From: Sinohyriopsis cumingii
Lineage: Eukaryota; Mollusca; Bivalvia; Unionida; Unionidae
Length of the DNA: 64,000 bases
Direction of reading: 5' to 3'
Assembly (NCBI GenBank): GCA_028554795.2
Contig: CM068831.1
Coordinates: 37,755,144 to 37,819,143, forward strand
In this document: positions 44,221 through 53,994 of the stretch, one piece after another
Numbering within the stretch: the first letter of the stretch is position 1
How the letters are laid out: every line of letters starts with the position of its first letter
Position numbers and translations under genes: made by a program
Notes under the pieces: generated by a model
What the model saw: only the letters and a program-made list of their open reading frames with translations
Databases searched by the model: none
What the model was told of the DNA's origin: nothing

Positions 44221-44762
44221 TCAATTACCAGCGCGAGAAGCTCCGCTTCCAATCATTAATTTACCTTTCATAGCCGATTTTACCAACCATGAAGCCAATT
44301 TTTCTTTGAATGATTTATCAGGAATAGCATTTAACGCGTGAATTAATTTTACATCCGCGATATGACGCTGTTGCAGATCGCTACTTTTGTAGTAAGCAAC
44401 ATCATGAGCATGACACGCCTTATCGATAGCGTTTATTGGATACTCACCGGGTTTGGGCTGATTTTGATCATCGAGTCTGATATCTAATCGTGTTCCGGGG
44501 CCACAGTAGCTATATCCTGGGAGGTGCTTTTCTCCTGGATACTTTGCCCACGGTGTTCCGGGGAGTTTTGATAACTTGGCTGCAATATCACCTCCTCGCT
44601 TTTTTTTAAAACGTCTCCGGGTCTAGCAGAAATAAATCTAAATTTCTTTGTACCACATGTCGCACACTTACCAGTAAGCGCCGATCTGTTATTTTTTGTT
44701 GTAACGGTTGTCATATCATTTGTGCCAGTACGCACTCTACACTTCACACAATATAAATCCAT
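44221..44762 (-). pseudogene. Polinton DUF5679 / phospholipase A2-like gene, broken
   Basis: The start side is a DUF5679 zinc ribbon: MDLYCVKCRVRTG with Cys5/Cys8, and LTGKCATCGTKKFRF with Cys33/Cys36. The end side (about 44221-44530) reads as a parvovirus VP1-like phospholipase A2 domain: a CGPGTRLD calcium-loop motif and the HDVAYY catalytic-type His-Asp motif near 44390-44408. I know this pairing from other animal Polintons, where the lipase is thought to help virions leave endosomes. The region looks broken. It runs head to head with the ATPase gene. Confidence 0.75.
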
Positions 44763-44767
44763 AATTT

Positions 44768-45442
44768 ATGTATAGAGATATGAATATAATTGATTTTTCG
44801 GCGACTAAAACAAGAGAACCAGTTAAGCATGTTGCAGCGTTACCAAACTCGATCCGGATGATTATCATCGGACCATCTGGATCCGGCAAGACGCAATTGT
44901 TACTCAATTTAATAATGAGATGGATGAAGTGGGATAAGTTGTATTTAATCGCCCCTAGCGTAGATGATCAACGATGCTACGAGGTGTTGAAAGATTTTAA
45001 CGAGAATGCATCAGCGATCGCTGAAAAAAATGTTATTGAGTTTATTACAGATATCAATGATGCACCAGGTATTGATGATATTGATGGCGACGTTAACAAT
45101 CTAGTCGTGTACGATGATGTTATGTTAGACAATCAAAAAAACCCAGCTAGGATATTTTCCAGAGGCAGGCATAAAAACACCGACGTGATATATGTCACTC
45201 AACGATACACTCAGATTCCAAAAGTAATCAGAGACAACTGTAATATTCTTGCTGTATTTAACGGCGTTGATACACACACGCTACGAAATATCTGGCAAAC
45301 TTGGTGTGGCAGTGACATGGACTTTAATGGTTTTCGAAACTTTTTTAGTCATGCTCAGTCGACCCCACATGGATTTGTAACGATAAATTTACATGATCCT
45401 CGGACACGATATCGTATCGGACTTGACCAAATATTCGGTTAG
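44768..45442 (+). CDS. Polinton packaging ATPase, FtsK/A32-like (224 aa)
   Basis: Looks whole. The Walker A motif is GPSGSGKT (residues 35-42) and Walker B is NLVVYDDV (111-118). A sensor-type VIYVTQRYTQIPKVIRDN follows, with HGFVTINLHD near the end. The length is normal for the family, which pumps DNA into capsids. An internal Met (MNIIDFSAT, five residues later) is an alternative start. Only five bases separate its start codon from that of the divergent DUF5679 gene. Its stop lies 13 bp before the right inverted repeat. Confidence 0.92.
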   Translation: MYRDMNIIDFSATKTREPVKHVAALPNSIRMIIIGPSGSGKTQLLLNLIMRWMKWDKLYLIAPSVDDQRCYEVLKDFNENASAIAEKNVIEFITDINDAPGIDDIDGDVNNLVVYDDVMLDNQKNPARIFSRGRHKNTDVIYVTQRYTQIPKVIRDNCNILAVFNGVDTHTLRNIWQTWCGSDMDFNGFRNFFSHAQSTPHGFVTINLHDPRTRYRIGLDQIFG

Positions 45443-45455
45443 TTGTAACTAATTT

Positions 45456-45710
45456 TCATTGTAAATAACTTCTTAGCAGCAGGGGGGGAAATGACATCGA
45501 CGCGGTCGTCGCTGTGTTTACCGGACGCTGACGACGCTGGGATCGGCTCGCAGAAAAGTGTATTAAACCAAATGACGTCACCGTTGTGTAGGATGGACCG
45601 TCGTCGTTTTTTTTTTACCAGGCGCTGACTACACCGGATCCGCTGAGTGCAGAAAGTAATAATTAAGCAAAATAACGATTGGACAAAATGTCCGATTCGC
45701 CCCCCCTGCT
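45456..45710 (-). repeat. Polinton terminal inverted repeat, right
   Basis: Inverse of 31041-31295. It ends GATTCGCCCCCCCTGCT, then GC and the right TGCCCA duplication (45713-45718). It carries the same internal AGCAGCAGGGGGGG mirror at 45475-45488. Confidence 0.95.
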
Positions 45711-45712
45711 GC

Positions 45713-45755
45713 TGCCCATGTTACTGGCTCTTTACAATTCTGAATGCCCCATTAC
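45713..45755 (-). repeat. exon-end/donor array, right part
   Basis: On the minus strand this is the first stretch of the intron after the NOMO donor: GTAATGGGGCATTCAGAATT, then GTAAAGAGCCAGTAACATGG. It continues into the array at 31040 once the Polinton is ignored. The donor at 45754-45755 is the exon's real one, because the next exon joins in phase. Confidence 0.85.
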
Positions 45756-45882
45756 CTGCACTGCAACTTTGCCCAGTTTGAATGCTCTGAAGGCTGCTGT
45801 CTCTCTTTCTTCCTTGGCAAGCACATATCCCTCTTTTTCAGCCAAGGCATTGTATTTCATGTGACTATGAAGGGGACCAACC
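45756..45882 (-). CDS. NOMO: NOMO exon (VGPLHSHMKY...KVAVQ)
   Basis: Exon of 127 bp. One base completes an Arg codon, 42 codons follow, and it ends in phase 0. The acceptor is GTATTTTAG and the donor GTAATG. It encodes VGPLHSHMKYNALAEKEGYV, then LAKEERETAAFRAFKLGKVA and VQ, matching the vertebrate VGPLHS, KEGYVL and FKA blocks. Its last 33 bases, with the donor, are the source of the tandem array that follows. The Polinton begins 43 bp into the intron. Confidence 0.95.
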
Positions 45883-46315
45883 CTAAAATACAAACAACAA
45901 GGGTAATATGAATGTGACATTATATGCCTGCTCTGTTTTATAGTTCTCTATGTAAATAACTGAAGCTACTGTACAAAAATCTTTTTTTTTTCTCAGTCAC
46001 AGCACCCCTGACCTCTGACATTTTGTTCCCAAAAGTACATTAGGCTTCTTCCTTACCCCCCATACCCATCCATGTGCAAAAGTCTAGTCCAGCTCTGTGA
46101 TGTGAAACTAATATTACTGTGGATACCATTTTTATTCTTTCCATCACAATCACCTTGACATTTGATCTTCTGACTCAAAAATCAATAGGGTTCTTACTTA
46201 CCCCAAGTGCAAGCCAATCACAAAGTTTAGTATCTGTACTATTTGGAGAACTCAAGTTATTGTGCAGAAACCATTTTTCTTCTTTCAGGCATCTGACTTT
46301 GTTTTGTGGGCTTTA
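45883..46315. other. NOMO intron with GACCTTGACC-type dispersed repeat
   Basis: 46000-46275 holds two diverged units with TCTGACATTTTGTTCCCAAA, GGGTTCTTACTTACCCCAAG and TGCAAGCCAATCACAAAGTT, shared with 27780 and 29240. No gene. Confidence 0.55.
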
Positions 46316-46862
46316 CTTAATTTTTCAGCACATGACAGGTTATACATGGTGGCCAATATATTTAGTGGAGGAAGAACCCTAGAAGACCTCAAAAAGAACC
46401 ACTGACCCACAGGAAGCTACTGACAAGCTTTCTCACATACCTACTTTGATTGAGTCAAAACTTAAACTCGTGAAGTGTGTGTGTGTGATTTGGATTGTTA
46501 ACGTAGCTTAAACAATTTTTCAGTCATATCACTATGATGTCTGTAGTGTGACATTTTATAGTGTTGTCTAGCACTAGGGCATCATGCTGCAGACATGCAG
46601 CACCATGTCCCACCCAGTCACATTATACTGACACCAGGCTGACCAGTCCTAACACTAACCTCTTAATGCTGGGTGCCAAGCGAGGCAGCTGTTAGTACCA
46701 TTTTTCTAAGTTTTTGGTATGATTTGGCCAGGGATTGAACCCGCATCTGAGGTGGATGCTATAACTACTAGGCAACCGGAGCAGTAAAAACTAATGAAGT
46801 GAAGTGTATGAGTGATCTGAAAGACATGCACCTTAGACCACTTGGCCAATGGGGCTCACTGC
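46316..46862 (-). repeat. family B SINE interrupted by a family A SINE
   Basis: Family B body at 46316-46465 (TTTTTCAGCACATGACAGG, GAACCACTGACCCACAGG) resumes at 46795 and ends in its tRNA-like head at 46835-46862 (TTGGCCAAGTGGTCTAAGGT on the minus strand). Between them, 46468-46787 is a minus-oriented family A SINE, from a (TG)n tail to CCGGTTGCCTAGTAGTTATA. An imperfect direct repeat around TGAAGTG borders it. Confidence 0.8.
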
Positions 46863-46950
46863 TTCTTTTAGGTAGGGTGACCAACAACTTTTGACCTTTT
46901 GATCTTGAAACTCCTTACCACAAGTGCAAGCCATGCCCAAAGCATGGAAA

Positions 46951-47074
46951 CTGTAGATGATGGACAACTCAAGTTTTTGAGCAGGAACAAAATTGGTAAC
47001 TAACAAATGCACAGTAGATGATGGACAACTCAAGTTTTTGAGCAGGAACAAAATTGGTAACTAACAAATGCACA
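46951..47074. repeat. 62-bp exact tandem duplication
   Basis: GTAGATGATGGACAACTCAA ... AACTAACAAATGCACAG occurs twice in direct succession with no difference seen, so it is very recent. Confidence 0.9.
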
Positions 47075-47539
47075 GATGAATGGTCAGATCACAGCAAAAT
47101 ACGCTATGGTGGACAAATTAAAAGTATTCAGATGGCATTCATGGTATGGAATGCAGTCTCACCAATTTAACCATACATTAATATATCATTATGGTATATC
47201 TGTACAAATGATTTTGTATGGTCTTCTTGTTCAGTCAAATCTACATGATATAAATAATTGACAACATAACCAATAAAAAAGGTATTTTAGTAATGGCCAA
47301 CATTCAAACGCTATTCAAAAAGACTCAACCGAAATCATGTGTCCAATAAATGAGCCAAAAAAGCACTGATTAAACTCATTTTTGTTTCAAATGCATGGAA
47401 GATGGTGATCAATTATTATCAGTGTTCTGGAGGGTCTAGTCTGCTAAATGTGTTACATCCAGTGACACCATCCAACTATTGGTCATTCTTATTCTTTAGC
47501 TGCTGTCTCTACAATGCTGAACTTCAGTAAAACTGTGCT

Positions 47540-48545
47540 TTCATAAAATAGATAATGCATGCAATTCATGAGACAGCACAGATTTTAAGATATATAAAAT
47601 AGACAATGTATACAATTCATGAGGCAGCACTGAATTTAAGATCTATAAAATAGACAATGTATACAATTCATGAGGCAGCACTGAATTTAAGATATACAAA
47701 ATAGACAATATATACAATTCATGAGACAGCATTGAATTTATGTTATAGAAATAAACAATGTATAAAATTCATGAGATAGCATTGAATTTATGATATATAA
47801 AATAGACAATGTATACAACTCATGAGACAGCATTGAATTTATGATATAGAAACAGACAATGTACATAATTCATGAGATGGCATGGAATTTATGATACAGA
47901 AATAGACAATGTATACAATTCATGAGATGGCATTGAATTTATGATATTGAAACAGACAATGTATACAATTCATGAGACAGCATTGAATTTATGTTATAGA
48001 AATAAACAATGTATAAAATTCATGAGATAGCACTGAATTTATGATATATAAAATAGACAATGTATAAAATTCATGAGACAGCATTGAATTTATGATATTG
48101 AAATAGACAATGTATATAATTCATGAGATGGCATTGAATTTATGATATAGAAATAGACAATGTATATAATTCATAAAACAGCATTGAATTTATGACATAG
48201 AGATAGACAATGTATACAATTCATGAGATGGCATTGAATATATGATATAGAAATAGACAATGTATATAATTCATGAAACAGCATTGAATTTATGACAGAG
48301 ATAGACAATGTATACAATTCATGAGATGGCATTGAATTTATGATATAGAAATAGACAATGTATACAATTCATGAGGCAACACTGAAGTTATGATATATAA
48401 AATAGACAATGTATATAATTCATGAGACGGCATTGAATTTATGACATAGAGATAGACAATGTATACATTTCATGAGACATCATTAAATTTAAGATTCAAG
48501 ATATATAAAATAGACCATGTATACAATTCATGATGCAGCATCGAA
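47540..48545. repeat. 50-bp satellite array
   Basis: About 20 diverged units around GACAATGTATACAATTCATG, AGACAGCATTGAATTTATGA and TATAGAAATA. Lies in the intron between the NOMO exons at 48724 and 45882. Confidence 0.93.
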
Positions 48546-48723
48546 ATTATAACTGCAAAAGCACTAAATGAAAATAAATAGGTGTGTGTTTGTGATATGC
48601 CTGAGTTAGCTCAATGTTTTCAAATATTTAACATTTTAAACAATAAATATTATTACTATTGGACATAATTAAAAAAAATTCAATGTTTTGAACATTTTTA
48701 AATGTACATGTATGAACACTCAC

Positions 48724-48883
48724 CTGAATTGCCCTTTGTTGTCACTCTCAATAGACACAGGCTCCATCCTACCCTCAGTTTCAATAACAGTGATGTTGAC
48801 CCCACCCAGAGGAGGGGTAATATGGCCAATAATGAACACTCCCTTCTTGCCGACAAATCTGGCCACCTCACCAGGACATATAT
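48724..48883 (-). CDS. NOMO: NOMO exon (ICPGEVARFVGKKG...)
   Basis: Exon of 160 bp, starting with two bases of a split codon and ending in phase 2. The acceptor is ACTTTTAG and the donor GTGAGT. It encodes ICPGEVARFVGKKGVFIIGH, then ITPPLGGVNITVIETEGRME and PVSIESDNKGQF. The vertebrate counterpart has SCPG, HGKAGLFLEGQI, LEGVEIVI and DDKGAYSVGPLHS. This is the most 5' NOMO exon I can recognise. The preceding one must lie beyond the hAT element or beyond the 54-64 kb satellite. Confidence 0.94.
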
Positions 48884-50288
48884 CTAAAAGTCAAAAAGAA
48901 AATCCAAAATGAACAGGACTAAATAAAATGGTATAATTTCCATTCTGGAGGAGAATTACACTGATTATTTTACTGACATAGCAAAATATCTTTCAAGAAA
49001 GGTTTGAAAAGCTAATTATGGTCATTCCTTATTCATAGTTCAACTGATTCTCATTCAAGAAGACTTGCATGTGACTGTGAGACAGCTCTGCCACAAAAAA
49101 ACCTGGTAAAATGCCTACTGTTCTCTGAGAGAAGGTGCTTCAGAAAAACTTTGTAAAGGGAAGTAAACATAAGTAAACATAAGCATTAATCTTAAAATTC
49201 TTTAAGACATGCTTTCTACAATCACTCAAACTTAACTAGAATAGAAAGTAAAAAGGATGACCTCAACAGACATTGATACAGCCAAAGAAATTGTCTAGGT
49301 ATATGCAAACTTACACCTCATCTCACCAGCCTGAAAAATCACTTTTCTAATTTTGGTGAAAGCATTACTCTGAAATTGCAAGGAAAACTTTCTTTTTACC
49401 AGAGCCATGTTTTGGTGGAGATTCATCAAGCCACATGAGAATCTTTTTGAATGAGACAAAACACTAGATGTATGCAATATCAAATACTGGCATGCTGTGG
49501 TATTAAACCAAGAATACAATAATCATGATATAAATTTCTTATATCAATAAAGTATGATACTGACATAAATTCTGATAAAAAGTTGCAAACAAATTCTATT
49601 ATTTTTATAAATTAATATTAGCAATATTAGTTTTCCAAATGACATACTGAATTCCATTTCTGTACCTTTGATAATCTGCTTCAGTAACATTTATATTTTG
49701 TTTCCTGGGAAGTTGCAGCATTTGTAATCAGAAGTTACATCTATGTAAATCTTAATCTCTTTGAAGCTTTAACTCATCTATGTTAACAAAAAAGCACTTT
49801 GCTAACACTGATGACAAACTGAAATTGACCTTGAGCAAAAAGTACCACCTGATGAAAAATTTGAAAGCATGGCTGGCCATATAGATAGAATTTGCTTTTA
49901 GAAAGAGTAAACAGATGGGAAAATTAATGAGGCAATTGCTATGTGCACAGAATGTGAGGGTAATGTTAAGTATTCTGGTGAAACTACAAATCTAACCAAA
50001 CAAGCACCATCCTAGCAGAATTTGTAACTACAAGATGACAGACATAGACTGTCAATGTCTTCTAATGGGAGTTTTTTTTTATTGGGTGAAGATAAATCTG
50101 ATCTTTCTAAAGCTATAGCATCACAGCCAGCCCAGAGAACTTTACCAGCACACATTGGCACAAAACACCCCACCCATTCCTCATATGCCTTACTGATAAC
50201 TTACAAGGTGTGCAGATTTATCATAAATGGTCTTACATCCATACTCAATAATGGATTTGCCAGAGTTTATGTACACTTGGCCCTAATG
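48884..50288. other. NOMO intron, no feature seen
   Basis: AT-rich. I looked on the minus strand for the preceding NOMO exon and found none. Frames at 49295-49519 and 50055-50345 show no family signature. The latter runs into the transposon end. Confidence 0.55.
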
Positions 50289-52444
50289 CTTACATGCCAA
50301 CCCATGGCAAGGAAAAAGCGTAATGCAAGTGGACAAAAAGAGTAATCCGAGCAGAAAACATAATAAAAATTCAATGAGCATATGTACAAAATGATTTATT
50401 TACCCCTCTGGTCTTCTAACATCAATTGCTGCTTCAAGTTTTCATATATAGCACTTTGAACTTTAAAAAGCAACAGACTCCCAAACTGCATTTAAAAACA
50501 ATCTCTCACAGTCAGCATTAGAATGGTAAAGAACCAATATTCCTTTCATAACCTGACAAAGAAGAGGAAATTTATATCTTCCAGTCATTGGGTCTTTTAG
50601 TTGGGAAGGTGCCATACATGCCAACCCCTGCCGAGGAAAAAGTGTAATCCAACTGGACAAAAAAAGTAATCTGAGCAGAAAAAGAGTAATCCACATATAA
50701 CATGATAAAAATTCAATGAGTGTATGTACAAAATGATTTATTTATCCCTCTGGACTTTTAACATCAATTACTGCTTCAAGTTTTCATATATAACACCCTG
50801 AGCTTTAAAAAGCAACAGACTCCCAAACTGCATTTAAAAACACTTAGTATCAGCTGCGACTATGAATGTTTTGCACACCAGTAGAGCACTAAGTGCCGGG
50901 TTACAGAGCCTGGATCTGAATTCAGTTCTTTTTTTATTAACAATACTGAACAATCTCTCACAGTCAGCATTAGAATGGTAAAGAACCAATATTCCTTTCA
51001 CAACCTGACAAAGAGAAAATTTATATTTTCCAGTTATTGGGTCTTTTAGCTGGGAAATAAGATTTTTTAAAAAAATCTGTCCACACGCTGTACCTTGTCA
51101 GGTAGACAGCCAACTTGATACTTCAGGAGTTCTCGTTCTAATTTATCAACAACTTTTCCTGCAGCATGGTGCTTCATATGACAGAGACAACCTGATACGT
51201 ACAATGATGGAGACATGTTTCAAAATACAGAATGCAATTCCTTTATGAATTGCAGTCATCACTGATGCAGTATCAGCTGAAAACCCCATACTGTTCTGCC
51301 AACTTATATTTATTCAAAGCATTATCAAGCAAATAAAAAAAAAGATGTTTACTCCAGTAGATTCTGGTAATGAAAGAAGAGCACTCTGACTTTTCCCTTT
51401 TCATTGTCAAAGTCTCTTACACAGACTGGGTACAACTTTTTGTCCTCATAATCACTACTCCTGTCTGTTGCAATACTAAACGGACCAATTTTTATGGCTT
51501 CTGCTATTTTAAGTGAAGTATCTTCTGTTAAATACCTAACAATATTAGATGATTTTGTTCTTGCACATGCATATTTTCTGCAATTTTGGAATCAAGAAAC
51601 ATTTGTTTGAACAAAAGACCAATGTAGTCTTCTACTGCTAGGGGTAGTCCGTGTTCTGTTAAGAACTTGGTACATAACACCTCTGCATTTATAAAATTCG
51701 TGTCCACAATTTAGTTCTGCTGTAAAAAAGAAGTTACCTTAGTATTGGAGTTAGTAAAATGATCTAATTCAAGGTTTCTTTGTTTCACCAACATGATCAA
51801 TATTAAAATCCTTTCCACACAGCCTGCAAGAGGCTTGAAGCTGCCCTAGAATGGAACGCTGTATTATGTAATTCATGTATTCACCTCTGAATTGGTTTTT
51901 CATCTTTTCCTAATCCATCTGTGAAATTCTCTGAAAGACATTTTTGCACTAACACACGCATCAACTAGAATAAATCCAACTTGACTTTAAGTGCCAAATA
52001 CCTAGTCTGGTCCTGTACCAGATATGAATTAGAACAATGAATCTCTGAGCAAAGATTAAAAGTTAGAAAACCAGTCTGTTCTCTCCTAACTAAGCCATAC
52101 AGCTGCTATAAATAGAATCCGAGGTCAAAAGTTTGTACTTAGAAACCAGCATGTTCCTTGGAAATAGGGCAGCTGCTATAAATAGAACAGAATACTGTTA
52201 GGAAAGTGCATGCAAGTCTACGGACAAACCTACTCTTATGTCGTAGTTACATAGAAGCTGTCTTTTCTAGAATATGGTCTGTGGGATTATTGGGATGTTA
52301 ATAAAAATGAGAAAACAAACTATTAAATTTTTTTTGGAGGTGGGTATACTGAAAAGTGCAATCAAAATACATTTACGTGTAAGGCATAATTTAGTGAAAA
52401 AAGCATGATGATTACGCCAAAAAGCGTAATGGTTGGCATGTATG
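50289..52444 (-). mobile_element. hAT-like DNA transposon, decayed, with duplicated end
   Basis: A 2156-bp element with 14-bp ends CTTACATGCCAACC and the inverse of CATACATGCCAACC, and a perfect 6-bp target duplication CTAATG (50283-50288, 52445-52450). A second left terminus (CATACATGCCAACCCCTGCC) lies at 50613. The first 324 bp are a diverged copy of the segment that follows, lacking about 110 bp in the middle. Minus-strand coding remains include the hAT C-terminus at 50860-51060 (LVLYHSNADCERLFSIVNKK) and a DUF4371-like stretch near 51100-51300 (GFSADTASVMTAIHKGIAF, GCLCHMKHHAAGK). Several stops and shifts show it is dead. A 70-bp internal duplication (CAGCTGCTATAAATAGAA) lies at 52080-52190. 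Confidence 0.82.
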
Positions 52445-52544
52445 CTAATGACCTCCAGTTCAGTTTCAGAGACTGCAGTTCCAAACATTAAGTTGGTCAA
52501 CGATTTCTTGCTAGACCTATCAACATGACAAATTATTAAAACCA

Positions 52545-52858
52545 CTCCAGTGTCCTAGTGGTTAGAGCAACTGCCTCGGAAACAGGTCATTGGTTCGAAC
52601 CCCAACCAAGTCATACCAAAGACTTACAAAAATGGTACTAACAGCTGCCTCGCTAGGCGTTTAGCATTAAGAGATTAGTGTTAAGACTGGTTGGCCTGGT
52701 GTCAGGATAATATGACTGGGTGGGACATCATGCTACATGTCTGTGGCATGATGCCCCAGTGTTAGACATCACTATAAACTGCCACACTGCAGACATTGTA
52801 GCAATATGATGGAATTTTTGTAAAAGCTACATTAAAAATCCTAATCACACACACACAT
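52545..52858 (+). repeat. tRNA-derived SINE, family A, best-preserved copy
   Basis: Plus-oriented. The head has TCCTAGTGGTTAGAGCAACT (A box, 52551-52570) and TTGGTTCGAACCCCAACC (B box, 52591-52608). The conserved body is AACAGCTGCCTCGCTAGGCG and TGGTTGGCCTGGTGTCAGGA, and the tail is (CA)n at 52846-52857. It starts about 95 bp beyond the hAT element's right end. Confidence 0.88.
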
Positions 52859-53994
52859 AAACAAATTATTAGTTTTTGGGAGTGGCATATTTTTCTCTTT
52901 AAATGACAACAGCAATCAGCTATCTCGCCATGAATACTGCTCAGACTGACACAATATGATGTACAATAAATGCAATCCTGTTTTTATTCCAAGTAAGTGC
53001 TGCTTGTGGGAACTCTTTTGCCTTCAACATGTTTTCATTTTTGGATGACATCTGTAGATAATGCGATAATGAAGAAAAACAAAAGCTCCATCATTCTAGC
53101 ATTTTGCATGAAAAAAAAGGTAGATGAAAACATCTGAGGTTCTAATGTTCCCTGACCAACTCTAATGATTGTAACAGATTGTCCCAAATATGCGTCAGGT
53201 TTTGTAACTGCCCATGTCCCTGTTCAGTGTTGGTTTGTGCGCACAGGTGTAGATCGATTCTTTAATTCCCCACTCAAACCAGGCATGTTCTCAATCTAAG
53301 ATTTTTACTGAGTGCCAAGTTAAATGTTGGCCTGGGCAAACAAATGAGGACACTGAAAGTGAGATTTAATGAACATTGAATACCAAATTCAAGCTCATCA
53401 AAGGAACATGGCACATCCACTATCTTTGCCCTGGCCATACTGCAACTTGGAACTTGCTTGCCATTCCATCGAGTGATGTTAACAATCAGTAGAGATTAAA
53501 CCAGTCTAATGACCGTATTATGAAAACCCAGATCCAAACAAAACCAAGACAATCCAAAATCTGGATTTGACTGCCATGATATTTTGCTATTACTCTGTAA
53601 GCCTGTAATTTAAGGGTCAATATACAGTATGACATACAGTTAAATCTTAAGGGTTGACAGGTCTACAATTCCGTGAATATTGACTGCACACAACTAAAAA
53701 TCAATTAAAAGTTAGTTTGCTGTAAAATATATTTCATTTGGCAGGTATCAAGTGGAATGTGACATATGATGTGTGATCTTTTGGGCTTAATGCCATTTTT
53801 CAGCACAAGATAGGCTATGCATGGCAGCCAGCATAACCAGTGGAGGAAGAGTGGAATGAGACATACCAATGTTCACAGCCGTTTTACTTTAACTTCACTG
53901 TGGCAATTTTATTTCTACTTCAAGCAATTCAACTAATGTTTTTAACTGCTGTATAACAAGACTAAGAAATTGTAACAAGAGCGACAAGCAAAAA
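52859..53994. other. intergenic or intronic, SINE fragment only
   Basis: 53786-53850 is a truncated family B piece (TGCCATTTTTCAGCACAAGA, ATGGCAGCCAGCATAA). Nothing else recognised. I found no convincing NOMO exon here. Confidence 0.5.

Larger units (their letters stand above)
31041..45712. mobile_element. Polinton/Maverick element, broken, young
   Basis: A 14.67-kb element with 255-bp terminal inverted repeats starting AGCAGGGGGGG and a 6-bp target duplication. Fourteen gene regions carry the Polinton hallmark set: DDE integrase, B-family DNA polymerase, packaging ATPase, adenain-like protease, double jelly-roll capsid protein and several virion-type proteins. Eleven or so minus-strand genes are packed head to tail with 20-70 bp between them. 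Base use is less AT-rich than the flanks. It looks broken, with about four breaks over several genes, while the other frames look whole. The two end repeats differ at about eight of 255 positions, several at CpG, so insertion was recent on an evolutionary scale, unless conversion has kept the ends alike. It lies inside a NOMO intron. Confidence 0.96.
3907..48883 (-). other. NOMO: NOMO gene, C-terminal part (ten exons seen)
   Basis: Gene-level entry for the host gene. Ten minus-strand exons (48724-48883, 45756-45882, 30210-30326, 25324-25451, 22288-22429, 11671-11757, 9990-10100, 7687-7788, 5525-5644, 3907-3999) total 1187 bp. All have GT-AG borders and consistent phases. The conceptual protein follows the C-terminal third of vertebrate NOMO as I remember it, e.g. 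EGYVL, LLSLSGG, SPGQY, KFEPSSQMI, TSLNGEPE, HIERA, DISGNV, QTVSLG and STLP. NOMO is a large ER-lumenal protein built of Ig-like/carboxypeptidase-regulatory-like domains with one C-terminal membrane anchor. With nicalin and TMEM147 it forms the BOS complex at the Sec61 multipass translocon. Missing here are about two thirds of the protein (upstream) and the last exon. The identification rests on memory, but the match spans ten exons. Confidence 0.93.

Noticed and set aside
44196-44252. Longer integrase start upstream of 44195
   Set aside because: Needs a TTG start and overlaps the end of the preceding gene and the palindromic motif; the ATG at 44195 fits better.
49295-49519. Possible further NOMO exon upstream of 48883
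   Set aside because: Frame lacks NOMO-like motifs and a matching donor phase; left as intron.
52545-52620. Possible tRNA gene with A and B boxes
   Set aside because: It is the head of a SINE with three other copies; no full cloverleaf and the SINE body follows directly.
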